A DNA stretch of 64,000 bases from Moorella thermoacetica (GCF_001267405.1 NZ_CP012369.1:1204001-1268000); one strand, 5' to 3'; positions 1 to 8,445 are shown, numbered from the stretch's first letter. The notes: a model not told the origin generated them from the sequence alone. Translations and numbers: made by a program.

Positions 1-664
1 TGGTCACCCTTGCCGGAGCCGGCGCCGGCAGATGTTTAAGGTTTTTCCTGGCCAGGGCCTTGAGCATTCCCTGGAGAATTTTCGTCCGGGCCTGGCGGTG
101 GGATAATGAACGGACAGCATGGTAATTCAGGGCTTCCTTTACAATAACTATTTCTATATTATTCCCCAGCAATTTTCTAGCCTCGCCGGCCAGAACCTGG
201 TCCCCGCTGACCAGTACCACCGGGACGCCGAAATAACCTGCCAGCAGGGCGTTCAGGCCCAGCTCCCCCATTTCCTCCCCATTGACCTCCAAACGGTGAA
301 CTACTTCACTATAAGTATGGGCCAGGACCCCCGGACTGCCGGCCCGGGCATGGTAACCCAGGAAGCAGGCCGCCGTAAAACCCCGGTCGATGCCCTCCAT
401 CATCCCCAATCTTTTCGGTGTGCCGCTGATTAGCTGGGCACCGGGATGCAGGTTCTCCACAAGAATGTTGCGCATCCCGTCGTGGGCATCATTTACGCAA
501 ACGGTGGTAGCCCCGGCCTGCAGGGCACCGTGAACGGCGGCATTTACTTCTGCCGTCATTAACTTCTGACAACGGGCATATTCCGTTCCCGCCCTGGCTT
601 CCACCTGTTCCCAGGCGCATATACCGGCAACTCCTTCCATATCGGCCGATATGTAGACCCGCAT
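1..664 (-). CDS. dppA: D-aminopeptidase, M55 (DppA) family, C-terminus off window
   Basis: Zinc-dependent D-aminopeptidase family that trims peptides with D-amino-acid N-termini. The visible 221 residues start MRVYISADMEGVAG, the family's metal-binding opening with the Asp-Met-Glu-Gly core. NDAHDGMRN (about residues 60-68) and the GYHA segment (about 115-118) supply further expected metal and active-site positions. Family members run about 270 residues, so roughly 50 are missing beyond position 1. ATG at 664 gives the family N-terminus. It follows a terminator, so it is probably transcribed apart from the two small genes upstream. The family call is secure; the substrate is not shown. Confidence 0.9.
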   Translation of the reverse strand, partial: MRVYISADMEGVAGICAWEQVEARAGTEYARCQKLMTAEVNAAVHGALQAGATTVCVNDAHDGMRNILVENLHPGAQLISGTPKRLGMMEGIDRGFTAACFLGYHARAGSPGVLAHTYSEVVHRLEVNGEEMGELGLNALLAGYFGVPVVLVSGDQVLAGEARKLLGNNIEIVIVKEALNYHAVRSLSHRQARTKILQGMLKALARKNLKHLPAPAPARVT

Positions 665-693
665 CGCTGCTACCCCCCACTTGAAGTCTTATG

Positions 694-716
694 TAAAAAA
701 GGGCCGACCGGCCCTA
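694..716 (-). terminator. Intrinsic terminator after the small HMA-like gene
   Basis: A 6-bp stem (AGGGCC / GGCCCT, four-base loop) is followed on the minus strand by a run of six T. It sits 13 bases past the stop codon of the gene ending at 729. Confidence 0.75.
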
Positions 717-728
717 GGAGCAGCTCCT

Positions 729-1028
729 TCAAGCCTTCTGGATATAGTGGTACCCGAGCCTGGTGATATGGTAGCCGATGGTCTCCAGGTTCATCTGGGG
801 TAAGTTATAAGTCACCGTCACCCGCCGGTACCCGGGGATAATATTAACACTTACCACTCCTGGTAAATTACGCAGGGTATTGCCGATCTTCTGGCAATCC
901 TCATCTGTTTTCATATCACTGATGATCAAGGTCATAGTAACCTGCCTGTTTTCTGATGTATAACCATACTGCAAATTTTGTAATTGCCGTTGTAAACATC
1001 CCCGTGCCTGCTGGCTATACCAACTCAT
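729..1028 (-). CDS. Small HMA-like protein, 99 aa, no CXXC
   Basis: Function unknown. The C-terminal 65 residues have the beta-alpha-beta rhythm of a heavy-metal-associated domain (VTMTLIISDMKTDEDCQKI, then LPGVVSVNII and RVTVTYN), but the metal-binding CXXC is absent. The start was placed at ATG 1028 because GAGGAGG lies eight bases upstream; a longer reading to 1079 has no such site. It follows the 91-residue gene at 1081-1356 and probably shares its transcript. The fold assignment is inference from pattern only. Confidence 0.6.
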   Translation of the reverse strand: MSWYSQQARGCLQRQLQNLQYGYTSENRQVTMTLIISDMKTDEDCQKIGNTLRNLPGVVSVNIIPGYRRVTVTYNLPQMNLETIGYHITRLGYHYIQKA

Positions 1029-1080
1029 TTCAAATCCTCCTCTTTTTTCAGGATGAGCGACCTGCTCACCTGCCTCCATC

Positions 1081-1356
1081 TCAGGGACTCAGACGCCGGA
1101 ATTCCACCCCTCTCTGGAGAAGCAGGTAATCTATAAAGGAAGGTGTAATCCTTTCCGGGTCGTAGATTACTTTCACCAGATTGCCGCCCTGCTGGGGCAA
1201 CTGGATCTCCCTGACCAGGGACGCGAGGGCGGAATAAACGGTTTCCCGGATGGTCGGGGTTTCGATGTGAGGGATAATATAAGTGACTTCCTGATATTGA
1301 TGGGATTGGAATCTCTCCCGGCGGGCGTCAATCCACATCCTTACCTTGGGCTCCAC
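1081..1356 (-). CDS. Small hypothetical protein, 91 aa
   Basis: I do not recognise this family. It starts at GTG 1356 with a full AGGAGGTG ribosome-binding site eight bases upstream. The protein is charged at the N-terminus, with alternating hydrophobic stretches and the segment GGNLVKVIYDPERITPSFID, which resembles the second half of an HMA-type fold. It lies 52 bases upstream of the HMA-like gene in the same direction, so the two are probably co-transcribed. A weak sigma-K-like promoter lies upstream, so a spore-related role is possible but unproven. Confidence 0.6.
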   Translation of the reverse strand: MEPKVRMWIDARRERFQSHQYQEVTYIIPHIETPTIRETVYSALASLVREIQLPQQGGNLVKVIYDPERITPSFIDYLLLQRGVEFRRLSP

Positions 1357-1386
1357 TCCCTTCTCACCTCCTGTTCTCTGCCCTTA

Positions 1387-1414
1387 TATCTTATGCGTTT
1401 GCCTCTCCTTTGTT
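1387..1414 (-). promoter_or_regulatory. Weak sigma-K-like promoter candidate
   Basis: The minus strand carries CATAAGATA (fits CATAnnnTA) with AACA 15 bases upstream; the Bacillus sigma-K consensus wants about 16. Spacing is off by one, so this is only a candidate. It would drive the two small genes at 729-1356. Confidence 0.3.
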
Positions 1415-1521
1415 AGCCCGAGAAAAATTTCCAAAATACCCCTGAATTCACTTCCCCAGGTTCATCCCACCCCTCACCGACATATGCTGTAATAGTGATT
1501 CTATGAAATGAGGGGTGAAAG

Positions 1522-3174
1522 ATGGCTAAGATTTTGCTGGGAAACACTCCCCTGTCTTTATGGGAGCTTGATGACTTCAGTAAAGCCCTGTTGCCGGTCC
1601 TCTGCCGCAATCTAGGTCTCAGTTACCTGGAGGATGATGAAGGAAACCTGATCCTGGAGCCGCCTCTGGGTAATAAGACGATTGTTTTACGCCCTTTAAA
1701 AGGTCCTGATAAAGGCTTTAACACCCTGTTAACCTCCGTGAGCCAAAAACTCCAGGGCCTGGGGGCAAATGTTTTAATTGTACCGGCCACGGCCAGGGAC
1801 GGGCGGCTCTTCCGCCTTTGGCAGACCCAGGTTCTCTTTGCCTTTTCCCAAAAAGATACTTCCGGAATTGAATCAGGCCTGCGTTTTTTTTACGCCCTCA
1901 AAAAGCGGGAAGAAAGCCTGGGTTTGATAGCCGCTCTGGTGCGGGCTATGTTAACTTCAGAGAATCCTCCTGGTTACTACATTCCAAGTCCGTGGGAGCA
2001 TTTTAAGAATTTCCGTTACTACCATCTCTTGAATAATGCCGGTGTGCCCTCGGTCCTGATTGAATTCTGCCAGGTAGAACTCGACGCTGCTTTTATTAAT
2101 AACCTCACGGTTTGGTTAGTTAATGGTCTTACCCAGTACTTCCGGGAACCCCTGAGTGAAGATACTGTCGTTAAGCTCCAGGCCATGTTGTCCGGCTGGC
2201 GTGATACCCTTCTGCAATCCCGGTTAGCGGAAGAGAGTCGCTCCACGCCAGGTCGGCCGGCAGCTAAACTCGAGGAGCCTCTCCAGGCGGAAGATAAAAT
2301 AACCCCTCTGGATGCCACAATAGAAATAGCCGGGGAGAGTACGCTTCAGAATGACGAAACCCCAGCAGGTATAAATGTCGGGGTTACAGGAGAGCCCTTG
2401 GAGATACAACTTACACCGGAAGAGCAGGGAAAACGTGAATTAACGCCGGAAAAGTTAACTATCGCCCCTGTAGAAACTGTAAAAGAAGGGCAAGAACTCC
2501 CGGAAGCTGTGGAAACCAAGGTAAATGAACCGACCCTACCATCAAATTCCGGTACAGAGGAGATACCTGCCAGGATATCGCCGGAGTCCGTGGGCCAGCC
2601 CGATACCCCTTCTCCGGGTGCGAGCCATCCCCAGCCGGAGAACTCCACCGCAAAACCGACACTAGTTCAGTCCCAGCCAGAAACCTCACCCCTGGCTACG
2701 GTAACAACAGGTTCTCCCGCACTGGAGTCTGGCACGGTGCCGGCAACAGAAACGCTTCCCGATCGTCCGGAGGCTTTAACCCGACGGACCAAACGCCGCC
2801 ACCGGGGCAATTCCTTCGTCCCTCCAGGTGACGGGCCGGTATTTATCTTCCAGCGGCCGCCCGAATTAGCATCCTTTCCCTCCCTTTTCCCACGGGAGGT
2901 ACTGGAACGCATGCTACCGGCAGCAGTCCAGAGTACCTTCAACACCACTATCCCCAGCAGAAAACCGGCAGCTTCTCCTATAGTTGCCCGGCAGGAGCCT
3001 CAACCGGTACCGTCGGATTTACCGCTCTTCAACCCGGAACCGGTTAAACCGCTAGTGCAAACCACGGCAGACGGTAGCGATTCAACCCTGGTGGAACTGA
3101 AAAATCTAGGTACCGCTATCTTGACTCCGGAACAATTCCAGGAACCCCAAAACGGCGAAGCACCGTCAATTTGA
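1522..3174 (+). CDS. Amidase_3-like protein with long Pro/Glu/Thr-rich tail, 550 aa
   Basis: Residues 1-235 resemble an N-acetylmuramoyl-L-alanine amidase (Amidase_3) fold: the segment NNAGVPSVLIEFCQVELDAA (about 171-190) matches the family's PAVLVE-GFISN block. The usual DPGHGG zinc motif is not visible, so activity is doubtful. Residues 240-430 are low complexity (Pro, Glu, Thr, Ser), then a short basic patch TRRTKRRHRG, then a hydrophobic conserved-looking block FIFQRPPELASFPSLFPREV. There is no signal peptide. GAGGGGTG precedes ATG 1522. It converges on the Cys-rich gene. The acidic tail and neighbours suggest a spore-envelope protein; that is inference. Confidence 0.55.
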   Translation: MAKILLGNTPLSLWELDDFSKALLPVLCRNLGLSYLEDDEGNLILEPPLGNKTIVLRPLKGPDKGFNTLLTSVSQKLQGLGANVLIVPATARDGRLFRLWQTQVLFAFSQKDTSGIESGLRFFYALKKREESLGLIAALVRAMLTSENPPGYYIPSPWEHFKNFRYYHLLNNAGVPSVLIEFCQVELDAAFINNLTVWLVNGLTQYFREPLSEDTVVKLQAMLSGWRDTLLQSRLAEESRSTPGRPAAKLEEPLQAEDKITPLDATIEIAGESTLQNDETPAGINVGVTGEPLEIQLTPEEQGKRELTPEKLTIAPVETVKEGQELPEAVETKVNEPTLPSNSGTEEIPARISPESVGQPDTPSPGASHPQPENSTAKPTLVQSQPETSPLATVTTGSPALESGTVPATETLPDRPEALTRRTKRRHRGNSFVPPGDGPVFIFQRPPELASFPSLFPREVLERMLPAAVQSTFNTTIPSRKPAASPIVARQEPQPVPSDLPLFNPEPVKPLVQTTADGSDSTLVELKNLGTAILTPEQFQEPQNGEAPSI

Positions 3175-3183
3175 CGGTGCTTC
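3157..3183. terminator. Bidirectional hairpin between convergent genes
   Basis: A near-perfect palindrome with a 13-base arm (GAAGCACCGTCAA and its complement) contains the TGA stop (3172-3174) of the plus-strand gene and lies 27 bases past the minus-strand gene's stop. T-tracts are poor on both sides, so termination strength is uncertain. Confidence 0.55.
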
Positions 3184-3209
3184 TTACTACCGGCTGGGAA
3201 TGTTTTTGC

Positions 3210-3833
3210 TTAGAAACACTGGGCAGGTGGTGCCGGCGGGCAGACACCGGGAGCCACAACGCAGGGGGCCGGAACGCAGAAGCCGTAGCTGGGGACCAGG
3301 AGCTGGACAGTGAGGATGGTCTTGATAACTACACAGACCTGGAAGTCACAGGTAACGGTAATGTTGCCGACACCGACGGCGGAAACTACGCAGTTGCAGA
3401 AGAGGAGGGTACTCTCACCGCAGTCGACGGTAACGCCCTCGGGGGCACACAGGGTTACAATTTTCGTAAAGGTAAAGACGCGGTTAGCAGTTTCCGTTGC
3501 GGCGTTGGGGTTGGTGAGGGTCACCGGTACGGAAACGACAATGGTCAGGGTGGCAAAGTTACCAGTGGTCGGGGTGCGGTTAATGACGTTGCAGGTAATA
3601 GGCCCGGCCTGGGCACAGGGGATGGGCTGCCCGACGGTAAAGGTACCGGTAACAAATGTTCCGGTGAGGCCGGTAGTTACAGTCGTATCCCGGCTGCGGC
3701 TTTCAACCTGGAAGCAGCTGTCATAGACCTTGTCGGCCACAATGCATTCAATCCGGGTCGGGGGTGGGCAGCCCTCGGGCGGACATACGCCAGGACCAAC
3801 TACTTGCTGCTGGGTGCTGACTTCATCAGCCAT
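3210..3833 (-). CDS. Cys-rich beta-sheet protein, 207 aa, probable spore or surface protein
   Basis: I recognise no named family. The protein has about 17 cysteines, a Pro/Cys-rich N-terminus (VCPPEGCPPPTRIECIVADKVYDSC) and C-terminus (CVVAPGVCPPAPPAQC), and a Thr/Val-rich middle that alternates as beta strands. The phrase IECIVADKVYDSC recurs, from memory, in proteins of Peptococcaceae-type spore formers. Start at ATG 3833 has AGGAGG seven bases upstream; seven extra upstream codons were rejected. No signal peptide is visible, which fits mother-cell production and spore-coat assembly better than secretion, but that is inference. Confidence 0.5.
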   Translation of the reverse strand: MADEVSTQQQVVGPGVCPPEGCPPPTRIECIVADKVYDSCFQVESRSRDTTVTTGLTGTFVTGTFTVGQPIPCAQAGPITCNVINRTPTTGNFATLTIVVSVPVTLTNPNAATETANRVFTFTKIVTLCAPEGVTVDCGESTLLFCNCVVSAVGVGNITVTCDFQVCVVIKTILTVQLLVPSYGFCVPAPCVVAPGVCPPAPPAQCF

Positions 3834-3984
3834 TTTTTTACCTCCTCGAGGCAAAGTTTTACTGGTTATTGCCTGGTATATAATATTGACCTCACGGGGT
3901 GGATGTTACCTGGAAGATAATTTTCCTGCCTGGATAGCATATGCATTGGTTAGATGGATATGGTTCTCACGGGGAGGTAAGGTG

Positions 3985-4971
3985 GTGTTTACCTCTTTAA
4001 TCGCTTCTGAAGACAGCTGGCAACTGGTTTGCAGCCAGGGGACTTTAAGATATAGGTATACAGCCACCGGCCGGCCCATGGCCAACCTGTTGTCCTATAA
4101 GGCGGCCATTGACCGAGGCGGTTGTCTTCATGTAATAGTAACCTTGGCTGATGGCCGGTTGATCTACGCTCGCTGGCGGGGCAGCCGCTGGGAAAGTAGC
4201 GGATTGCCTGTTAATGGTACTGTTCTGGACCTGTCCCTGGACACCTGCGGCAGACCCCACTTGCTTCTATCCGGAGCCCCGGGAGCAGAAATCTATCATT
4301 TATATCGGAGTGAAAATGCCTGGCGCCGGCAGGTTCTACCCTTTCGCCTGACCGGCCCGCCCCTGGTGCTGAAACCCCTACCTCGGGATCGACTTTTCCT
4401 TGCCGGCCATTATACCACCAGGGAAAGGGGTCACGTATTTTTAACAGTTTACTCTCCCACCACCGGCTGGCAGGAACCGCGTGCTTTACAGGCCACAGGG
4501 CCGGAGGAAAAAATCTACGGCTACTGGTATCAGGGTTGTCTTTATTTCTTGTCGTGGCGAAAACAGGAGCCGGGGTACGGATTATATTTAAACCTGGTCG
4601 ACCCTGCCAGGGATAACCTGGAGTCTCTATCCCTGGGGGCCCTGAGTGACCCACCGGATGATCAACCGGTGCTTGTCGGCCGGGATGATACCCGCCTTTT
4701 TCTCTGGACTTCCAGCAGCCGCCTGGCTTTTTGTTTTTCCCGGGATAGCGGGAGAACCTGGTCCCCTCCCCAGAGCGCCTATTTCTTTTTCCCGGCCCGG
4801 ATTAAAAGGGTGGAGGGGCCGGATGGCCCCTCCACCTGGCAGGTAGCTTTCACCAAAATCAGCGGTCTGGAGCCAGACTGGCCCCTGTTAATCGACTTTG
4901 ACCCCCTGTTTTCTTTATGCAAGGCAGTCCTGGTAAATCCGGTTACCGAAGGCTCTTTCTGGAAGCAGTAA
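3985..4971 (+). CDS. Asp-box (BNR-like) beta-propeller-type protein, 328 aa
   Basis: The C-terminal part carries a clear Asp-box, SRDSGRTW (S-x-D-x-G-x-T-W), and the whole protein repeats short beta-strand blocks such as ADGRLIYARWRGSRW and TRLFLWTSSSRLAF, as in sialidase or BNR-type propellers. No catalytic sialidase residues are evident. No signal peptide is seen. GTG 3985 was chosen because GGGAGGT lies six bases upstream; GTG 3982 is the alternative, and the longer open frame back to 3730 overlaps the divergent gene's leader. It ends one base from the convergent LysM gene. The substrate is unknown. Confidence 0.55.
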   Translation: MFTSLIASEDSWQLVCSQGTLRYRYTATGRPMANLLSYKAAIDRGGCLHVIVTLADGRLIYARWRGSRWESSGLPVNGTVLDLSLDTCGRPHLLLSGAPGAEIYHLYRSENAWRRQVLPFRLTGPPLVLKPLPRDRLFLAGHYTTRERGHVFLTVYSPTTGWQEPRALQATGPEEKIYGYWYQGCLYFLSWRKQEPGYGLYLNLVDPARDNLESLSLGALSDPPDDQPVLVGRDDTRLFLWTSSSRLAFCFSRDSGRTWSPPQSAYFFFPARIKRVEGPDGPSTWQVAFTKISGLEPDWPLLIDFDPLFSLCKAVLVNPVTEGSFWKQ

Positions 4972-4972
4972 T

Positions 4973-5917
4973 CTAGATAAAAATTGGTACGATGGCTCCC
5001 AGGAACAGAGGCCCGAAGGCGAAGGGGAACCCTACCGCGGCTCCGATTAAGAAGACCGGATCCTTGTCCATGGTACCTTCCATCATGTGGTGGCACATCA
5101 TCATGCCGTGGGCCATGGGCATCATTTCGACTGTCTTGAACTCCTCCATTTCCCGGTAACGCACCATTAAAACCACCCGGTCTTTACCGAAATGCCTGGG
5201 GTCCGGGAGATCACGGGCGACAACCAGCAATTCGCGTTTTTCAATATTGATCATTCCCATACCCATAGCCCCGGGGCAATGGTGAGTTGGATGCATCATG
5301 AAGCAGTGGCGCCGGGGCATTGCCGTTGGTATCAGGGGTATGCAGAGGCGCTGGCCGGGATATATCAAATTGGGATCTTTGATATGCGGGTTGGCTGCCA
5401 TAATTTGATCCACGGTGGTACCAAACATGCTGGCAATGCCGCTCAGGGTATCTCCGGGCCGGACCACATAAATAAAGCCGTTGGGGCAGGTCACCGGTGC
5501 TGAAGCCGGGATGCAGAGGACTTGACCGGGGTAAATAAGGTTCGGATCCTTAATCTGGGGATTGGCGGCTATCAGGGCGTCCAGGCTGACATTGAACTTT
5601 TGGGCTATAGTATACATAGTATCTCCGGGTTGGACGGTGTAGAGGAAGCCTCCAGGACAGGGTCCCGGGGGCACTGGAGCCATCTTCGGAATACAGAGGA
5701 CCTGACCGGGGTAAATAAGGTTTGGATCCCTGACCTGGGGGTTGGCAGCAATGAGGTCGTTTAAACTGATGCCAAACCTCCGGGCAATGAAATACATGGT
5801 ATCGCCGGACTGAACGGTGTAATGAAAACCACCCGGGCATGGGGGCCGGATATGGATATTCTGGGCCTCCGTCTCATTTACGGCTGTTGCTTCCACCTTT
5901 TTTTCTTCATTGCTCAT
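4973..5917 (-). CDS. Triple-LysM protein with Met/His-rich tail, likely spore coat or cortex
   Basis: Three LysM peptidoglycan-binding modules occupy about residues 31-77, 90-136 and 147-193; each has the form YTVQSGDTMYFIARRFGIS then a DPNLIYPGQ-LCIP close. Before each sits a CPGGF or CPNGF linker. Residues 200-314 are unusual: Met/His-rich (MHPTHHCPGAMGMGM; MMPMAHGMMMCHHMM), possibly metal binding, ending in a hydrophobic stretch. No signal peptide precedes the LysM modules, as in spore-coat LysM proteins such as SafA. A good sigma-K-type promoter upstream supports late mother-cell expression. Start at ATG 5917 has GGAG upstream. Confidence 0.75.
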   Translation of the reverse strand: MSNEEKKVEATAVNETEAQNIHIRPPCPGGFHYTVQSGDTMYFIARRFGISLNDLIAANPQVRDPNLIYPGQVLCIPKMAPVPPGPCPGGFLYTVQPGDTMYTIAQKFNVSLDALIAANPQIKDPNLIYPGQVLCIPASAPVTCPNGFIYVVRPGDTLSGIASMFGTTVDQIMAANPHIKDPNLIYPGQRLCIPLIPTAMPRRHCFMMHPTHHCPGAMGMGMINIEKRELLVVARDLPDPRHFGKDRVVLMVRYREMEEFKTVEMMPMAHGMMMCHHMMEGTMDKDPVFLIGAAVGFPFAFGPLFLGAIVPIFI

Positions 5918-5957
5918 GGGGCCGATCTCCTTTCCTTATCAGCAAAATTTGCTAGTA

Positions 5958-5986
5958 TAAGGTATGAAACCGGCCGACTATTGGTT
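5958..5986 (-). promoter_or_regulatory. Sigma-K-type promoter of the triple-LysM gene
   Basis: The minus strand reads AACC, 16 bases, CATACCTTA. This fits the Bacillus sigma-K consensus mACm-N16-CATAnnnTA exactly. It lies 41 bases upstream of the start codon. Confidence 0.6.
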
Positions 5987-5988
5987 CA

Positions 5989-6026
5989 TATAAAAAGGGC
6001 TGGCCCCAATAAAAGGGCAGCCCTTC
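5989..6026 (-). terminator. Intrinsic terminator downstream of the SLH amidase
   Basis: The minus strand folds AGGGCTG-CCC / GGG-GC-CAGCCCT followed by TTTTT. It sits about 155 bases past the amidase stop. The stretch between (6027-6180) shows no gene and no other clear structure. Confidence 0.65.
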
Positions 6027-6180
6027 TCCGTAAATACAGTTCTACCAAAGATGGTAATTTGAGTTTGCTTACGCCTCGAACCAAGCTACCTACCGCCTGT
6101 ACCCTCCACCTCCCTTACCTCAGCCTACTTTTAAATTGTTCGTGAAGGAAGCGTCAGCCCCCATGGGCGGCTCTAGAGAG

Positions 6181-6909
6181 TTAGTTTTTAATCGGCGGGG
6201 TTCCAGGGATTTTAGCCAGGAGTCTGGCTAGGGCGGCGGCCAGTTCCGCGCGGGTGGCCGGCTGGTCGGGACGGAAAGTGCCGTCCGGGTAACCCGCCAT
6301 GATACCGGTAGCCAAAACCTGACGGATGGCCTCCTCGGCCCAGTGACCCTGAATATCGCCAGGGGCCTTAACCTGCAGGCCCAGGTAGGCCGCCAGGCCC
6401 TTAAAAATGGCCAGGGCCAGGGCCTGGCGGGTTCCCGGCTTGGCCAGAAGGGACGCCGTCGCCGGGTTGCTGATGAACCCCATCTCCACCAGGACCGCCG
6501 GGGCATCAGTTTCTCTGAGGATATAGAAGTTAGCTTCCCGTACGCCGCCGTCCGGCCAGCCGGTGGCGGCCACCAGCTCAGGCTGGATGGAACGGGCTAT
6601 CTTCTCCGCCTGTCCTCCGGGGGCCAGGATAAAGGTGCTGACGTAATTTGCCGTGGTGTTGTCAGCGCTATTGACATGCAGGCTAACCACCACGTCGACC
6701 TGCTTCCGGTTAAAAAGCTCCGCCCGGCTGGCCAAAGAAACATCCTGGTCCACCGTACGGGACATGATCACTTCCAGACCCGCACCCTGCAACCTTTGCC
6801 GTAAATCCAGCCCCACAGCCAGGGTGACATCCTTTTCCTGGAGCCCATCAGCAGCTACCGCCCCGGGATCGCTGCCACCGTGGCCGGGATCAATACCAAT
6901 TCTGGTCAT
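6181..6909 (-). CDS. N-acetylmuramoyl-L-alanine amidase (Amidase_3) with C-terminal SLH domain
   Basis: Peptidoglycan hydrolase cleaving the muramoyl-L-alanine bond. Residues 1-180 form Amidase_3: IDPGHGG zinc motif at the extreme N-terminus, SLHVNS with the second zinc histidine (about 77-82), and VEMGFISN with the catalytic Glu (about 140-147). Residues 188-234 hold one SLH repeat (DIQGHWAEEAIRQV, GYPDGTFRPDQPATRAELAA). The start was set at ATG 6909, the family N-terminus, with GGGGGTG upstream; an extended frame to 6987 lacks a site. No signal peptide is present, so export is unexplained and a forespore or mother-cell role is possible. Zinc and acid residues are all present, so it should be active. 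Confidence 0.8.
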   Translation of the reverse strand: MTRIGIDPGHGGSDPGAVAADGLQEKDVTLAVGLDLRQRLQGAGLEVIMSRTVDQDVSLASRAELFNRKQVDVVVSLHVNSADNTTANYVSTFILAPGGQAEKIARSIQPELVAATGWPDGGVREANFYILRETDAPAVLVEMGFISNPATASLLAKPGTRQALALAIFKGLAAYLGLQVKAPGDIQGHWAEEAIRQVLATGIMAGYPDGTFRPDQPATRAELAAALARLLAKIPGTPPIKN

Positions 6910-6991
6910 TTCGAACACCCCCAACCTATGATATGCTTGCAGTCTATCATAGGCGCTGGAAACGGTGGGGGCAAGGTTCGTCCTCAACCAG

Positions 6992-8428
6992 TTACGCTTT
7001 TCCCTTCTCCTTTATTCCCTGCTTTACGGCTCCGACGGTTCCCGGTTTGGTCATGGCGGCCGGGGTTAAGACGTTTTCCAGTTCGTCAGAGGTCAAATAC
7101 CCTTCTTCTAGAACTATTTCTTTTATTGATCGGCCGGAAACCACGGCTTCCCGCACTACTTCCGTGGCCTTCTCGTAGCCAATATAGGGCAGCAGGGCCG
7201 TAGCCAGGGCCGGGCTCACGGCCAGGAGTTCCTGGCAGCGCTCGGGGTTGGCGGTTATACCCGTGATACACTCGGTGCGGAATATCCGGGCCGCTGCCGC
7301 CAGCATGGCCAGGGATTCCAGCAAGGTATGGGCAATAAGGGGGGCAAAGGGATTGAGCTCCAGCTGGCCCTGACTGGCAGCCATGGCGATCAAGTAATCA
7401 TTGGCCATGACCTGCATGGCTACCTGGCTGACCATCTCCGGGATGACGGGATTGACTTTGCCGGGCATGATGGAGGATCCCGCCTGGCGTTCCGGCAAAT
7501 TGATCTCCGCCGGGCCGCCCCGGGGGCCGGCGGCCATAAAACGCAGGTCGGAGGCTATTTTGTGCATGGTAACGGCGGCAGCCTTGACCAGACCAGAGAC
7601 CTCCACAAAGACGTCCATATTCTGGGTGGCGTCAATCATATTCTCCGCCCGGGCCAGGCCTATTCCTGTAAGGCGGCGCAGGTAGTCGTTGACCAGGTAG
7701 ATGTACTTCAGGGGGGCGTTAAGGCCGGTGCCGGTGGCGGTGCCACCCAGGTTTACCTGGCGCAGGCGCTCTTCAACTTTATAGAGGCGCCAGCGGTCCC
7801 GGGAAATGGCCTGGGCGTAAGCGCCGAATTCCTGCCCCAGGGTTACCGGCACGGCGTCCTGGAGCTCGGTACGACCGATTTTGACCACCCCGGCGAAGGC
7901 GGCCTCTTTCTCCTGGAGGGCTTCCTGGAGTTTCGCCAGTTCATCCGCCAGGGGCAGCAACAGGCGGATGGCTGCCACCCGCATGGCCGTGGGGTAGACA
8001 TCGTTAGTGGACTGATGCAGGTTAACGTGATCGATGGGATGGATGGTAGCGTAATCGCCTTTGGGGCGACCCAGAATTTCCAGGGCGCGGTTGGCGATTA
8101 CCTCGTTGACGTTCATATTGGTTGAGGTACCGGCGCCGCCCTGGTAGGCGTCGAGGAAAAACTGGTCGGCCAGTTCACCCCGGGCCACTTCCTGGCAGGC
8201 GGTGATGATGGCCCGGCCTTTTTCGGCCGGCAGGTAACCCAGGTCCAGGTTAGCCCTGGCCGCGGCTTCTTTTACAGTAGCCAGGGCTTTAATCAATTCC
8301 GGATGGACCCTGGCCCGGCTGACGTTGAAGTTTTCTGCGGCCCGCAGGGTATGGATACCATAATAAGCAGTAGCTGGTACTTCCCTGGTGCCCAGCAGGT
8401 CGTGTTCCTGGCGGGTAGACATGGACAA
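6992..8428 (-). CDS. aspA: Aspartate ammonia-lyase
   Basis: Catalyses reversible deamination of L-aspartate to fumarate. At 478 residues it has the full length of the class II fumarase/aspartase superfamily. The signature GSSIMPGKVNPV (about residues 315-326) contains the catalytic serine loop; NLHQSTNDVYPTA and GGTATGTGLNAP are the other conserved substrate-binding blocks. The aspartase-type opening (RQEHDLLGTREVPATAYYGIHTLRA) favours AspA over fumarase. ATG 8428 has AGGAAGGG upstream; ATG 8422 is also possible. The SLH amidase lies 82 bases downstream. Its own promoter overlaps the terminator of the preceding operon. Confidence 0.95.
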   Translation of the reverse strand: MSMSTRQEHDLLGTREVPATAYYGIHTLRAAENFNVSRARVHPELIKALATVKEAAARANLDLGYLPAEKGRAIITACQEVARGELADQFFLDAYQGGAGTSTNMNVNEVIANRALEILGRPKGDYATIHPIDHVNLHQSTNDVYPTAMRVAAIRLLLPLADELAKLQEALQEKEAAFAGVVKIGRTELQDAVPVTLGQEFGAYAQAISRDRWRLYKVEERLRQVNLGGTATGTGLNAPLKYIYLVNDYLRRLTGIGLARAENMIDATQNMDVFVEVSGLVKAAAVTMHKIASDLRFMAAGPRGGPAEINLPERQAGSSIMPGKVNPVIPEMVSQVAMQVMANDYLIAMAASQGQLELNPFAPLIAHTLLESLAMLAAAARIFRTECITGITANPERCQELLAVSPALATALLPYIGYEKATEVVREAVVSGRSIKEIVLEEGYLTSDELENVLTPAAMTKPGTVGAVKQGIKEKGKA

Positions 8429-8445
8429 TCCCTTCCTCTACCCCT

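Noticed and set aside
3730-3984. N-terminal extension of the Asp-box protein
   Set aside because: It would overlap the divergent Cys-rich gene and its leader; a GTG with a good ribosome-binding site occurs later at 3985.
7328-8125. Plus-strand open frame of 265 codons
   Set aside because: Shadow of aspA on the other strand.
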